Source: a virus
DNA length: 52,314 nt
Reading direction: 5' to 3' (one strand)
IMG/VR virus record: IMGVR_UViG_3300008107_000436
Coordinates: 1 to 52,314 of that record
Under the pieces are notes generated by a model. That model saw only the letters and a program-made list of their open reading frames with translations. It made no database searches and was not told the DNA's origin. Below are positions 44,296 to 52,106 of this stretch, piece by piece. The position numbers and the translations under genes are program-made. Position 1 is the first letter of the stretch; every line of letters starts with the position of its first letter.

Positions 44296-46167
44296 TCAAC
44301 TTGAGTAAGGTGATGCAGTTGGCTTCAATGGATTTTCTGAATCACTTATATCCATGATATAATTTCTGAAACTTTGTTCATTTACAACTTGTTGGAATAT
44401 TTTCATCCAATTCTCTTTTTCTTGTGGTGTTGTATTAGCTGGTGGGTTAGTAAAATTGTGATTAATATTTAAATTTCCATTAACAGAAACATTCGAGTTT
44501 TGTTGTACGTTTTGTCTAACAGTTTTGGTCAATGATTCGTCGCCTGCCGAGATTCCTCCGACTGTGACATTAGTTCCAGTTTGACTTTGTGTTGCGTTCT
44601 GAGATTTATTTTCTATAGGTTGAATGTTTTGGTTCATTAATTTACCAGCTAAACTGTCTAAAAGTGGCCCTAAATTATCAGAAATTGCACGTCCTGTGTC
44701 CGTTGAAACATTTTTCCCAAGTTCTGCAGATATATCTCCAGCAGCTTGTTTAATGGTTCCCAAAGAAGATGATTGTAATTCACCGAAAATACCTTCAGCA
44801 TTTGAAATCAATAAGTTTTCGATATCAGTTGCACTTGCACCCGAAGCAATTTTTTCGGCTAAACCTTGTTTCAAATCTGCAGCGGATCGGTCTGTCATGT
44901 CTCTTACCTCCTCAGCTGTGACTGCTTGACCACCAACTCTACCTATTACTTCAGCAGTTTCACGAATACCCTCACTCACATCCTGAAAAGTATCACTGGT
45001 CAATGCACCACCTACGAGAACCCCTAATATAGCTGCAACATCATTTGCGATTATTTCATCAGTCCTAAGTTGTTCTCTTCCAATTTCCTCTAAAGTTTTT
45101 GGTCCCTCTTTCTGTTCCTGAATGAGTTTGTCAAATTCAGGTTGTGATAATTCTGACAATTCTTTTTTCGTTCCATCTTCCAAAGTAACTTTATAAGTTC
45201 CTCCCTCCATTTTAGCAATATTAGCCAAATATTGTTTGTCCTCTTCATTTACTATGGATAGACCCGCGGCGTCTATTGCAGATAAACGTTTATCTGCTTC
45301 AGCCGCCGCCAAACCAAGTTTAGTCATCTCACTTGCCGAAACTCCTGTTTGGTTTTGTAACTCTCTAAGTGTTAAAACCCCTTGTGGATTTATCTTAAAG
45401 GTTTTAGTTTTTTCATCGAAATATGTAAATTGTTTTGCAACTTCAACCAAACTGTCTTGTAAACCTGAAGGGTCATTGATTGATTGATTCATCAATTGAA
45501 ATGGGTCAACTAAATTTCCAGCTGAAACTCCTAATCTTTGGAATGCTGCTGCGGTTTCAATAGCACCTTCTGGTGTTAAAACTTTGTCAGCTAATCTAAA
45601 AGTTTCACCCATGTCAAATCTCAACATAGATGCTTGTGCCGCCATTTTAGTTAATCCTCTTACTCCATCTTCGAACTGAAAACGGTTCATTTGGTCCATG
45701 TTTTTTGAAACATCACCAAAAACCTGTTTAGCATTTCCCCCTATGCTTTGTACATATTGCATAGATTCTTCGAGTGCCTTTGGTATGGATTCTATACCAA
45801 TACCAACATCAAGAAAACTATTAGCTAAAGATTCTGCACTTGTACCTAAAACTTTCGATGCCGCATATAATTTTTCAACTTCTTCTGAAGTTGCAACAAC
45901 GTTCCTCCTTGAAGCTTGAGCTACATCACTTATTATTGCTGATACATCTTTTAAGTCACCACCAAGTCTTCTAACATTTGGCAGAGCATCGACTAACGAT
46001 TTTTGTAACTCAAAAATCCTTTCTCTCCCTTGAGTAAAAGTTCTTAAAATATCATTACTGAATTCGGAGAGTGCCTTCTGTGATTCTAATAAATCAATTT
46101 TTTTTGCTCCCAAAGCATCTCCCGATACTCCCCCCGCCGCAGGTGTTGTTGGTGTATTTTGAAACAT
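44296..46167 (-). CDS. 29: Tail tape measure protein (gp29-like)
   Basis: 623 aa, close to T4 gp29 (590 aa). Mostly helical with repeated Ala/Gly-rich amphipathic segments: LGTSAESLANSFLDVGIG, VRGLTKMAAQASMLRFDM, AAAFQRLGVSAGNLVDPF, QNQTGVSASEMTKLGLAAAE. This is a typical tape measure pattern. A hydrophobic stretch NDVAAILGVLVGGALTS (near residue 375) may insert in a membrane at infection. Length implies a tail around 90-100 nm by analogy with T4. It sits between the gp26-like gene and the tube-cap candidate, the usual order. Motif TATTTAT lies 17 nt upstream, just after the terminator of the preceding gene. Confidence 0.85.
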   Translation of the reverse strand: MFQNTPTTPAAGGVSGDALGAKKIDLLESQKALSEFSNDILRTFTQGRERIFELQKSLVDALPNVRRLGGDLKDVSAIISDVAQASRRNVVATSEEVEKLYAASKVLGTSAESLANSFLDVGIGIESIPKALEESMQYVQSIGGNAKQVFGDVSKNMDQMNRFQFEDGVRGLTKMAAQASMLRFDMGETFRLADKVLTPEGAIETAAAFQRLGVSAGNLVDPFQLMNQSINDPSGLQDSLVEVAKQFTYFDEKTKTFKINPQGVLTLRELQNQTGVSASEMTKLGLAAAEADKRLSAIDAAGLSIVNEEDKQYLANIAKMEGGTYKVTLEDGTKKELSELSQPEFDKLIQEQKEGPKTLEEIGREQLRTDEIIANDVAAILGVLVGGALTSDTFQDVSEGIRETAEVIGRVGGQAVTAEEVRDMTDRSAADLKQGLAEKIASGASATDIENLLISNAEGIFGELQSSSLGTIKQAAGDISAELGKNVSTDTGRAISDNLGPLLDSLAGKLMNQNIQPIENKSQNATQSQTGTNVTVGGISAGDESLTKTVRQNVQQNSNVSVNGNLNINHNFTNPPANTTPQEKENWMKIFQQVVNEQSFRNYIMDISDSENPLKPTASPYSS

Positions 46168-46184
46168 AATTTTTAACTATACAT

Positions 46185-46191
46185 ATAAATA
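46185..46191 (-). promoter_or_regulatory. TATTTAT late-type motif before tape measure gene
   Basis: Coding-strand GTATTTATATGT, 17 nt before the ATG, directly behind the terminator of the preceding gene. Confidence 0.5.
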
Positions 46192-46192
46192 C

Positions 46193-46219
46193 AAAAGGAC
46201 TGAATTTTCAGTCCTTTTT
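46193..46219 (-). terminator. Terminator after gp26-like gene
   Basis: Stem with core GGACTGA/TCAGTCC (46197-46203 with 46208-46214), flanked by A- and T-runs on both sides, so it could act in both directions. The TATTTAT motif for the tape measure gene follows at once. Confidence 0.7.
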
Positions 46220-46346
46220 GTTTAACTCCATCCATTTATTCAACAAATACTTTCTTATAAAGATGGGCATTATTAAGAAATCAGAATAAGATACATTCAA
46301 AAGAGTCTTCAAAAAATAGAATTCATCTATTTGTCCTTTTCTATAA

Positions 46347-47090
46347 TCAGAAGAAAGGACGAAAAAAGTCAACCCCGAACCCAACATTTACTGTTAGTTT
46401 TTCTCCTGACGGGGTTGTGACTGTTTTCTTTAAATCTAACTTCGGTTCATTATCATCCAAGAATTTTCGGATAAATTTAGAATCTGCAATCGGCATCTGA
46501 TCTATAAATTTTGCTATTTCTCCTCTGTCCGTAATTCCGTTTACTTCAACAATTTGTTTGTTCAACCTCCATGTTACTTTCGGAGCGGTTCTTCCTTCGG
46601 GATACGTTGAAGACATACGTTGAATTTCCAAAATTTCTCCATATGACATAGGTTTTAATTTAACTGTACTTTGGGATTTGGGTAATATTGTTGTAAAAGT
46701 TCCGTCTTCTGAAGGTTGTTGACCTTTGATAATATCCAACTCATCCAACAATACGGTTGTTTTAAAAGGTTTTCTTGTTACTGTATCAACTAAATTGAGT
46801 TCCATTTCGGGTCCGAAAGCAGTATTCCTTAAAAAAATCAAAATTGCTTCAACGTCACCTTCTAACAAATCTTCAACTCTTATTTCGGGTTCATAAATTT
46901 TGGAACGTAATAAAGTTTGAGTCATGTCATTACCTGCCGCCATTAAAATGTTTTCATCATTGGCTGTCAAGTATCCCACTTTTAATGATTTTTTCTTATT
47001 TTTATAAAAAAAACCTTGAGATGGTAAAGGCACTACGTCATGTGGTAGTGAAAAATTTGATTGTCCGTATTCTTTTGCTTGATTGTCCAT
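46347..47090 (-). CDS. 26: Baseplate hub assembly protein, gp26-like (T4_baseplate family)
   Basis: 247 aa (T4 gp26 about 208 aa), ATG at 47090. VVPLPSQGFFYKNKKKSLKV is the hallmark N-terminal 'LPS.G.fY' motif of this family. It is followed by YLTANDENILMAAGNDMTQT and LLEGDVEAILIFLRNTAFG, both usual family segments. The C-terminus ends FFRPFF. In T4, gp26 takes part in hub assembly. A hairpin with a U-tract ends only a few bases before the start codon, so translation or transcription of this gene may be limited relative to the tube gene. Confidence 0.72.
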   Translation of the reverse strand: MDNQAKEYGQSNFSLPHDVVPLPSQGFFYKNKKKSLKVGYLTANDENILMAAGNDMTQTLLRSKIYEPEIRVEDLLEGDVEAILIFLRNTAFGPEMELNLVDTVTRKPFKTTVLLDELDIIKGQQPSEDGTFTTILPKSQSTVKLKPMSYGEILEIQRMSSTYPEGRTAPKVTWRLNKQIVEVNGITDRGEIAKFIDQMPIADSKFIRKFLDDNEPKLDLKKTVTTPSGEKLTVNVGFGVDFFRPFF

Positions 47091-47092
47091 AT

Positions 47093-47130
47093 AAAAATTT
47101 AACCGTAAAGTTTATTTCTTTACGGTTAAA
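47093..47130 (-). terminator. Terminator/leader hairpin between tube and gp26-like genes
   Basis: A 13-bp perfect stem (47098-47110 with 47118-47130; core AACCGTAAAG/CTTTACGGTT), 7-nt loop, then TTTTT on the minus strand. It lies 32 nt after the tube stop, and its U-tract ends 2 nt before the next start codon. Confidence 0.75.
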
Positions 47131-47151
47131 TATAAATCAAAAATGTTTTTA

Positions 47152-47158
47152 ATAAATA
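47152..47158 (-). promoter_or_regulatory. TATTTAT late-type motif before gp26-like gene
   Basis: Coding-strand CTATTTATTAAA, 61 nt before the ATG. The tube terminator hairpin lies between the motif and the start codon, so transcripts starting here would meet it at once. Confidence 0.45.
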
Positions 47159-47162
47159 GAAT

Positions 47163-47651
47163 TTAGTAAACAAGAACACATCTATCCATTCTTAGGGTAG
47201 TGTTGATTGTTGCCAATCCGTCTTGTCCGTAATTCAAAGTGTTGAAATTGACATCGGTTAGGAAAGTTCCGTACAATATCCATTTTTCAACGACAACACC
47301 TGTTGGGTCCAACATTTCTAAGTCGACATCTTTTTTGTAACCCGCTGCATAACCCATACGACCAGTCACAGATTCAGCATGAAGTCTAACCCACTCCATC
47401 AAAGCTTGTGCCGCAGATGGTCCAATTGGATCTCTAAATACTGCTGGTATTGTTTGCCATTCGAATCTACCAGCTACATAAGTAGATGTGTTCAAAAAAG
47501 GAATCGGAGTAGATACTATTTGTATGTGTGGTCTTGCTGATGACTCAACAAACCACTCATTTATACCAAGTGAGGAAGGAAACCTTAAGATAAAACGGTT
47601 TTGTCGTTTTGGTTCATAAGGAATCGGCATTTTCATTAATAAATCAGCCAT
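47163..47651 (-). CDS. 19: Tail tube protein gp19-like
   Basis: 162 aa, almost the same length as T4 gp19 (163 aa). KRQNRFILRFPSSLGINEWF, then RFEWQTIPAVFRDPIGPSAA, then LMEWVRLHAESVTGRMGYAA and TLNYGQDGLATINTTLRMDR are all in line with tail-tube proteins of T4-like phages. Subunits stack as hexamer rings to form the channel through which DNA passes. Its own TATTTAT motif lies 35 nt upstream and a strong hairpin terminator follows, as expected for a highly expressed gene. Confidence 0.93.
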   Translation of the reverse strand: MADLLMKMPIPYEPKRQNRFILRFPSSLGINEWFVESSARPHIQIVSTPIPFLNTSTYVAGRFEWQTIPAVFRDPIGPSAAQALMEWVRLHAESVTGRMGYAAGYKKDVDLEMLDPTGVVVEKWILYGTFLTDVNFNTLNYGQDGLATINTTLRMDRCVLVY

Positions 47652-47686
47652 GTGTTTAAATTTTTTTTGTTTTTGTTATTTTATTG

Positions 47687-47693
47687 ATAAATA
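47687..47693 (-). promoter_or_regulatory. TATTTAT late-type motif before tail tube gene
   Basis: Coding-strand ATATTTATCAAT, 35 nt before the ATG: the same spacing and the same CA after the core as in front of the sheath gene. Confidence 0.5.
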
Positions 47694-47744
47694 TATCCAA
47701 CCTCAAAAATTTTTCTATTTACTTTTTTTTTGGTGGAATTATCC

Positions 47745-48575
47745 TTATTTAACTTCTCGCTTTAATCCTCCAGCAGTAGAATAAGTTTTTACTATATTAT
47801 CTGGTTTATTTTCAAAATGTTTTTTCATTACTTCTATGTTTTTAGGATCATCATCACTAAAACCTATAGATAATTTATGTGGATTAAATTTATTAGCAAT
47901 ATCTTTCTTGAGAAATGCTTTTTTGTTTAATACTGCGGCCATTCCTTTGATGTAGTTGACAAAATTTTCCATCGCTTCTACTTTTGCTTCTTCAGGGTTG
48001 ACCGCTCCTTGTTCATCCCCAAAAGATACGGGGTGATATTTGTTAAGTTCTAAATATGACTTTATTAATTCCTCGTCAGACATATCCCCTTCACCAGCAA
48101 AAGATCGATATTTTCTTAAGTTTTTGACAAGTTCATCTTTATCTATTCCACCGAATCCCTCTATAATATAATTATAAATTGCTTGTTTTATTGTTTCTGG
48201 ATTGTGACCTCTAGCAGTTATAATTGCAAAAATGGACCCATTGTTAATAGCTTCTCTGAAATCATCGAAAGCTGGTCCTGTTCTTGCTCTCATAGCATCC
48301 ACTAAAAAATCTTTATCTCCTTGAGTTCTGAAATTTCTGAACGGTTCTTCAGCGTAATCTACTATTGTAGTACCTTCGTAACCAAAAGGTTCTCTACCTA
48401 TTATGTGTCTGAACTCGGCAAAATCATCCGTGGACATACCTACCTCTCTTCCATTAACATCTTTGAGTAATATTTTTGTAGGCATATGTACTATATTATC
48501 GTCCCAATCAAACGCATAATATTTTAGGTCAGGTGATCCCTCCTTTACAAACCCCTCTGTAAACAATCTTTTCAT
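47745..48575 (-). CDS. HAD-superfamily phosphatase-like protein
   Basis: 276 aa, ATG at 48575. HAD motif I is AFDWDDNIVHMPT with Asp23 and Asp25. Motif II is IFAIITARGHN with the Thr. Motif IV is IGFSDDDPKNIEVM with consecutive Asp. The set looks complete, so a Mg-dependent phosphatase is likely. The substrate is unknown; nucleotide or polynucleotide 3'-phosphates are possible, as with T4 polynucleotide kinase/phosphatase, but no kinase domain is present. It sits between sheath and tube genes, directly behind the sheath terminator, so expression probably depends on read-through. Its role in a structural operon is unexplained. Confidence 0.8.
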   Translation of the reverse strand: MKRLFTEGFVKEGSPDLKYYAFDWDDNIVHMPTKILLKDVNGREVGMSTDDFAEFRHIIGREPFGYEGTTIVDYAEEPFRNFRTQGDKDFLVDAMRARTGPAFDDFREAINNGSIFAIITARGHNPETIKQAIYNYIIEGFGGIDKDELVKNLRKYRSFAGEGDMSDEELIKSYLELNKYHPVSFGDEQGAVNPEEAKVEAMENFVNYIKGMAAVLNKKAFLKKDIANKFNPHKLSIGFSDDDPKNIEVMKKHFENKPDNIVKTYSTAGGLKREVK

Positions 48576-48580
48576 TTGGC

Positions 48581-48604
48581 TAAAAGGGGGACAATGTCCC
48601 CCTT
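48581..48604 (-). terminator. Terminator after tail sheath gene
   Basis: Stem AAGGGGGAC/GTCCCCCTT (48584-48592 with 48596-48604), 3-nt loop, then TTTTA on the minus strand. It begins 9 nt after the sheath stop and ends 5 nt before the start codon of the phosphatase-like gene. Confidence 0.75.
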
Positions 48605-48613
48605 ATTTTTAAT

Positions 48614-51600
48614 TTAGATATTTTCGAACGAAGCACCTGTTGGTGTGATGAAGAATTCAATATCAATGAATTCCAAAGCTTTCGTAGGTTTCAAGTATAT
48701 CTTTCCTGTTAATGTGTTTCTATCTAAGTCTTCAGGAGAAGAAGACACTGTTACTCTGAAGTCATAAAGACCTCTGTCTCTTCTAATTGAATCTAAAATA
48801 GGATTAACGCTATCTAAGAATTGTTGTCTAACTATTTGGTCATTTTGTTCAAACAACAATCTTACCGCTACAGCTGAAATCAACTTTCGTGCTTGAAGTA
48901 ACAATCTTCTAACGTTTAATCTGTTGAGTGCAGTATCTGCGACCTGAAGAGTTTTATTACCCCAAATTACAGTTCCCACATCAGCAAAAGTTGCAATTGG
49001 GTTGATTCTTCCTTGGTATAAAGTATCTCTATCTTCTTGAGTGAGTTTCACTCTTGCTTTGATGGAGTTCACAAGACCTCTTGTGTAACCCGCTGATGCG
49101 AACCAAGGGAATGCAATATTGTCTGTCAAAGCCAAGTTTCTACAAACTTCACCAGTTGGTGGTATGTAAATTTGTGTATTGTTTACAGTATCTCTTGTTA
49201 ATATCCATGGATAGTAAGTCGCTGTGTAGTTAGAATCAATTCCAGTGTTGTCCAAATTATCAACCGCTTCTTGAGGATAGATTATATCCAAAGAATTTGT
49301 TGCGTCAGGAGTATACATTTGATAGTCAGGTGTTGTTGCAATGTACACTGAGTCAGCTCTTGAGAATTGAACCATGTCAATTGCCTCTTCAACAAGGTTA
49401 GAGTTATTTACATAATCTATACTCGAAGTTGCAAACACGTTAATGTTTGTAGATTCAGGATTTGCAAATGTGAGAATACCTAGTAAGTATGCGTAGTAAT
49501 CAGTGTTTGCAAAATCTTGAGTATTGTTTTGAACAACTATTCTCTTGAATAAACCATCTCCTGTTGCATTTGGATATCTCTGAGAAGCTGACGCTCCCGC
49601 TAAGAATCCTGTTGCACCTAATTGGAATCTATCTTGGTTGGTTCTGAACTCTCTATAAATGTCCCATCCATCGAATCCACCAGCAAAACATACTGTATAC
49701 TTTCTAGAGTAGATAAAGTAGTAAGGGTTTTCTTGAGTTTCAGGGTCACTGGTAAAATCAGCCACACCACATTCGAAAGCTGTCTGACCTGAGGTCAAAT
49801 AAGAATTCGATATTGTAACAACTGTAGCGCCTGAGTCCATATGGAAACCTTTACTAACATAGTTCCATGGTTGACCATCAACAGGTACAATTGATGTAAC
49901 CCAATTCAAAGGATTTTGAGTTCCTTTGTACTGTAAGAATGATTCGTCTATTCCGAATTGAGTTGAGAAACCTAAGTAACTTCTTCTTACAATATCTCCA
50001 GCAGATTCTGTTGTGTTTGCAATTCCACCAAAAGGAGGATTGTAAATTACTTCACCAGGAAAATAGTATTTAGTTTTGAAAATTGGAACTGGTGAAGGGT
50101 TCAGAACTGATGCGTATTCTCTTTGAGTATACCCGTTGAAACCACAAGGTAATGCGTCTATTGGAGCTTCGTCAGCCATTTCAACCATAATGTATCTCGA
50201 AATCAAAGCGTATTCACCATCACTCGAACCGATTTTCTTCGCAACAAAGTTGTTCGAATTTGGGTCCATGTTACAGTTTGTAAACTTCTCAATCACAATT
50301 GGATTAGCATCTGTGTCGAAGAAATTTCTAACCAACACATCAAATGTCATGTTATTGAACGACAAGTTTGAAACTGATACTTTAACCTCAACGTTTGCTG
50401 CGTTTCCATCAGAGATTGAAATAAATTTAAATAAGTTGTAAACTTTATTTCCTCTTAATTCAGAAACCAAATAAGGAGTACTTGGAGATTTATATTGTGT
50501 AACATTGTAAGCGATTGACTGAGGGTCTTGAGTTCTAGCACTAGGTAATGCAATCAAATCACAACTTAATCCTCTGATGTATCCTTGATTGTAAGCGTAA
50601 GCTAAAGTATTTCCATAAACTTCCTCAACATATACAGGTACTTCGTTTCTTGATTTACCAAAATTGTCTACCCCCAAAACTTTTGTGATGTATTTTGAAG
50701 ATGATGGTAATAAAGAAGTTTCAAATGAGAAATTATCTGCATCTTTAGTAATACCTGAAATTAAGAAAGTCTCGAAAGGAGATTGAGTAACTCCTGAGTA
50801 TTGATTAGTACATACTAAAGTCAAGTCAGTCAAACCACTTACCTCATAAATTGGTCCGTGGTCATCACTTGTAGCACTGTTCGTGAATAAAGAAATACCT
50901 CTTGAACGAAGAGTTGCAACAACCATATTGTTATATTCAGGATAAGCTGTACCTGAGTAATTATAAGTCCTACCTGTTATTGTACCTGTGAAAGTTGAAG
51001 ATGCTCCTGATGTTAAAGAAGTAACATAATAATAGAATGAATATCCTGTGTAAACATTACCTGATGTATTATCAAAGTTTGCGTAATACCAAGGGTCATT
51101 CAAGTCAGAAGATAAATCATTTGTAGCTAAATTAACACTGTCACTTGCGAATTGGTTTATAACATTTGAATAAGTTGCAGTAATATCATAATAGTCACTC
51201 TCAGGAATTGCTCCATAAACAACAACGGTGTTTGCTGACAATGAAGGAGTATCCATTACATCATCAAGATTATTAGTAAAATCCAAGGACAATGTAGATG
51301 TACTTCCATCTGACATTCTATATTGTGTGTTAAAATTAGCAAGTACTTGTGGAGGTAATGCGCCACCTGTAAATGTTACGGTGTTTCCTGAAGATGAACC
51401 TGAAAATGTTGCAGTCCAAGGAGTACCTGATGTTGGATTTAAACCAATTGTAAGAGGATCAACATTTGCAGTAACTTTGATGCTCCATGATGGCCCCGCA
51501 TCATATCCTGACAATCCTAAAATTCTTGTAACGAAAAGTTGATTGGATTGTTGTAAATACGATTTCGCAATGTATGCCGCTTCATACTTTGGGATTTGTG

Positions 51601-51823
51601 TGTTTATAAATTTTGTGGGTTCAGTGCCCCCAAAATATGCTTGAAACTCATCGTAGTTTGTGATGAAGATAGGTTCGAATGCGGGACCTTTAATTGTTTC
51701 CCCGACTAAACCTAACGTAGTCACACCTACACTTTGAGCCACAAATGATAAGTCAGTTTCAGACGTATATACTCCAGGCGATACGTATACCTTTTGATTT
51801 ACTTGTGTTGCTTGAAAAAACAT
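48614..51823 (-). CDS. 18: Tail sheath protein gp18-like
   Basis: 1069 aa, ATG at 51823. The N-terminus (YVSPGVYTSETDLSFVAQSV, then GLVGETIKGPAFEPIFITNY and FQAYFGGTEP) is a classic contractile sheath opening. The C-terminus carries the sheath core (ARVKLTQEDRDTLYQGRINP, then VIWGNKTLQVADTALNRLNV, and FRVTVSSSPEDLDRNTLTGK). T4 gp18 is 659 aa, so about 400 extra residues occur, apparently as beta-rich insertions in residues about 110-700. Such insertions usually decorate the outside of the sheath. Motif TATTTAT lies 35 nt upstream and a strong hairpin terminator follows. Confidence 0.95.
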   Translation of the reverse strand: MFFQATQVNQKVYVSPGVYTSETDLSFVAQSVGVTTLGLVGETIKGPAFEPIFITNYDEFQAYFGGTEPTKFINTQIPKYEAAYIAKSYLQQSNQLFVTRILGLSGYDAGPSWSIKVTANVDPLTIGLNPTSGTPWTATFSGSSSGNTVTFTGGALPPQVLANFNTQYRMSDGSTSTLSLDFTNNLDDVMDTPSLSANTVVVYGAIPESDYYDITATYSNVINQFASDSVNLATNDLSSDLNDPWYYANFDNTSGNVYTGYSFYYYVTSLTSGASSTFTGTITGRTYNYSGTAYPEYNNMVVATLRSRGISLFTNSATSDDHGPIYEVSGLTDLTLVCTNQYSGVTQSPFETFLISGITKDADNFSFETSLLPSSSKYITKVLGVDNFGKSRNEVPVYVEEVYGNTLAYAYNQGYIRGLSCDLIALPSARTQDPQSIAYNVTQYKSPSTPYLVSELRGNKVYNLFKFISISDGNAANVEVKVSVSNLSFNNMTFDVLVRNFFDTDANPIVIEKFTNCNMDPNSNNFVAKKIGSSDGEYALISRYIMVEMADEAPIDALPCGFNGYTQREYASVLNPSPVPIFKTKYYFPGEVIYNPPFGGIANTTESAGDIVRRSYLGFSTQFGIDESFLQYKGTQNPLNWVTSIVPVDGQPWNYVSKGFHMDSGATVVTISNSYLTSGQTAFECGVADFTSDPETQENPYYFIYSRKYTVCFAGGFDGWDIYREFRTNQDRFQLGATGFLAGASASQRYPNATGDGLFKRIVVQNNTQDFANTDYYAYLLGILTFANPESTNINVFATSSIDYVNNSNLVEEAIDMVQFSRADSVYIATTPDYQMYTPDATNSLDIIYPQEAVDNLDNTGIDSNYTATYYPWILTRDTVNNTQIYIPPTGEVCRNLALTDNIAFPWFASAGYTRGLVNSIKARVKLTQEDRDTLYQGRINPIATFADVGTVIWGNKTLQVADTALNRLNVRRLLLQARKLISAVAVRLLFEQNDQIVRQQFLDSVNPILDSIRRDRGLYDFRVTVSSSPEDLDRNTLTGKIYLKPTKALEFIDIEFFITPTGASFENI

Positions 51824-51858
51824 AGTTCAAAATTATTGTTTGCAAATTTATTTTAATG

Positions 51859-51865
51859 ATAAATA
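51859..51865 (-). promoter_or_regulatory. TATTTAT late-type motif before sheath gene
   Basis: Coding-strand AATATTTATCATT, 35 nt before the sheath ATG. Same element as the other gap copies. Confidence 0.5.
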
Positions 51866-51950
51866 TTCATATCTAAGTGAAAAAACTTGACTTTTGAATA
51901 TCTATTTGTAAGGAGTATGATTTTATTCTACCTTTTTTCTGCCTATAAAA

Positions 51951-52106
51951 ATGACCAAAGAAATTAAAAACATCAAAATATCGCCTGAAGCTCATGAAAC
52001 CCTAAAAAAGTACTGTGAGAAGAAAGGGATTAAAATTTATAAGTTTTTAGAAAATCTTATTTTTGAGAAGTGTAAAGAGAAAAAAGATATATATGGAGAG
52101 GATTAG
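51951..52106 (+). CDS. Small ribbon-helix-helix-like protein
   Basis: 51 aa, the only plus-strand gene accepted. It reads MTKEIKNIKISPEAHETLKK, then YCEKKGIKIYKFLENLIFEK. That gives a short beta strand (IKNIKIS), helix, turn with Gly, and second helix, as in Arc/MetJ-type ribbon-helix-helix DNA-binding proteins. It is divergent from the sheath gene (127 nt apart) and overlaps the tail-to-tail neighbour by 4 nt. No Shine-Dalgarno is at the right distance. A regulator is possible; the assignment rests on pattern only. Confidence 0.6.
   Translation: MTKEIKNIKISPEAHETLKKYCEKKGIKIYKFLENLIFEKCKEKKDIYGED

Noticed and set aside
51887-51921. TTGACT as a -35 box for the plus-strand gene
   Set aside because: No -10 box at a suitable distance; TATGAT is too far and TATCTA too near.
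51916-51966. A 16-codon plus frame with AAGGAG just before its ATG, possible leader peptide
   Set aside because: The AAGGAG is only 1 nt from the ATG, the peptide has no feature of a known attenuator, and Shine-Dalgarno use is not seen elsewhere in the window.
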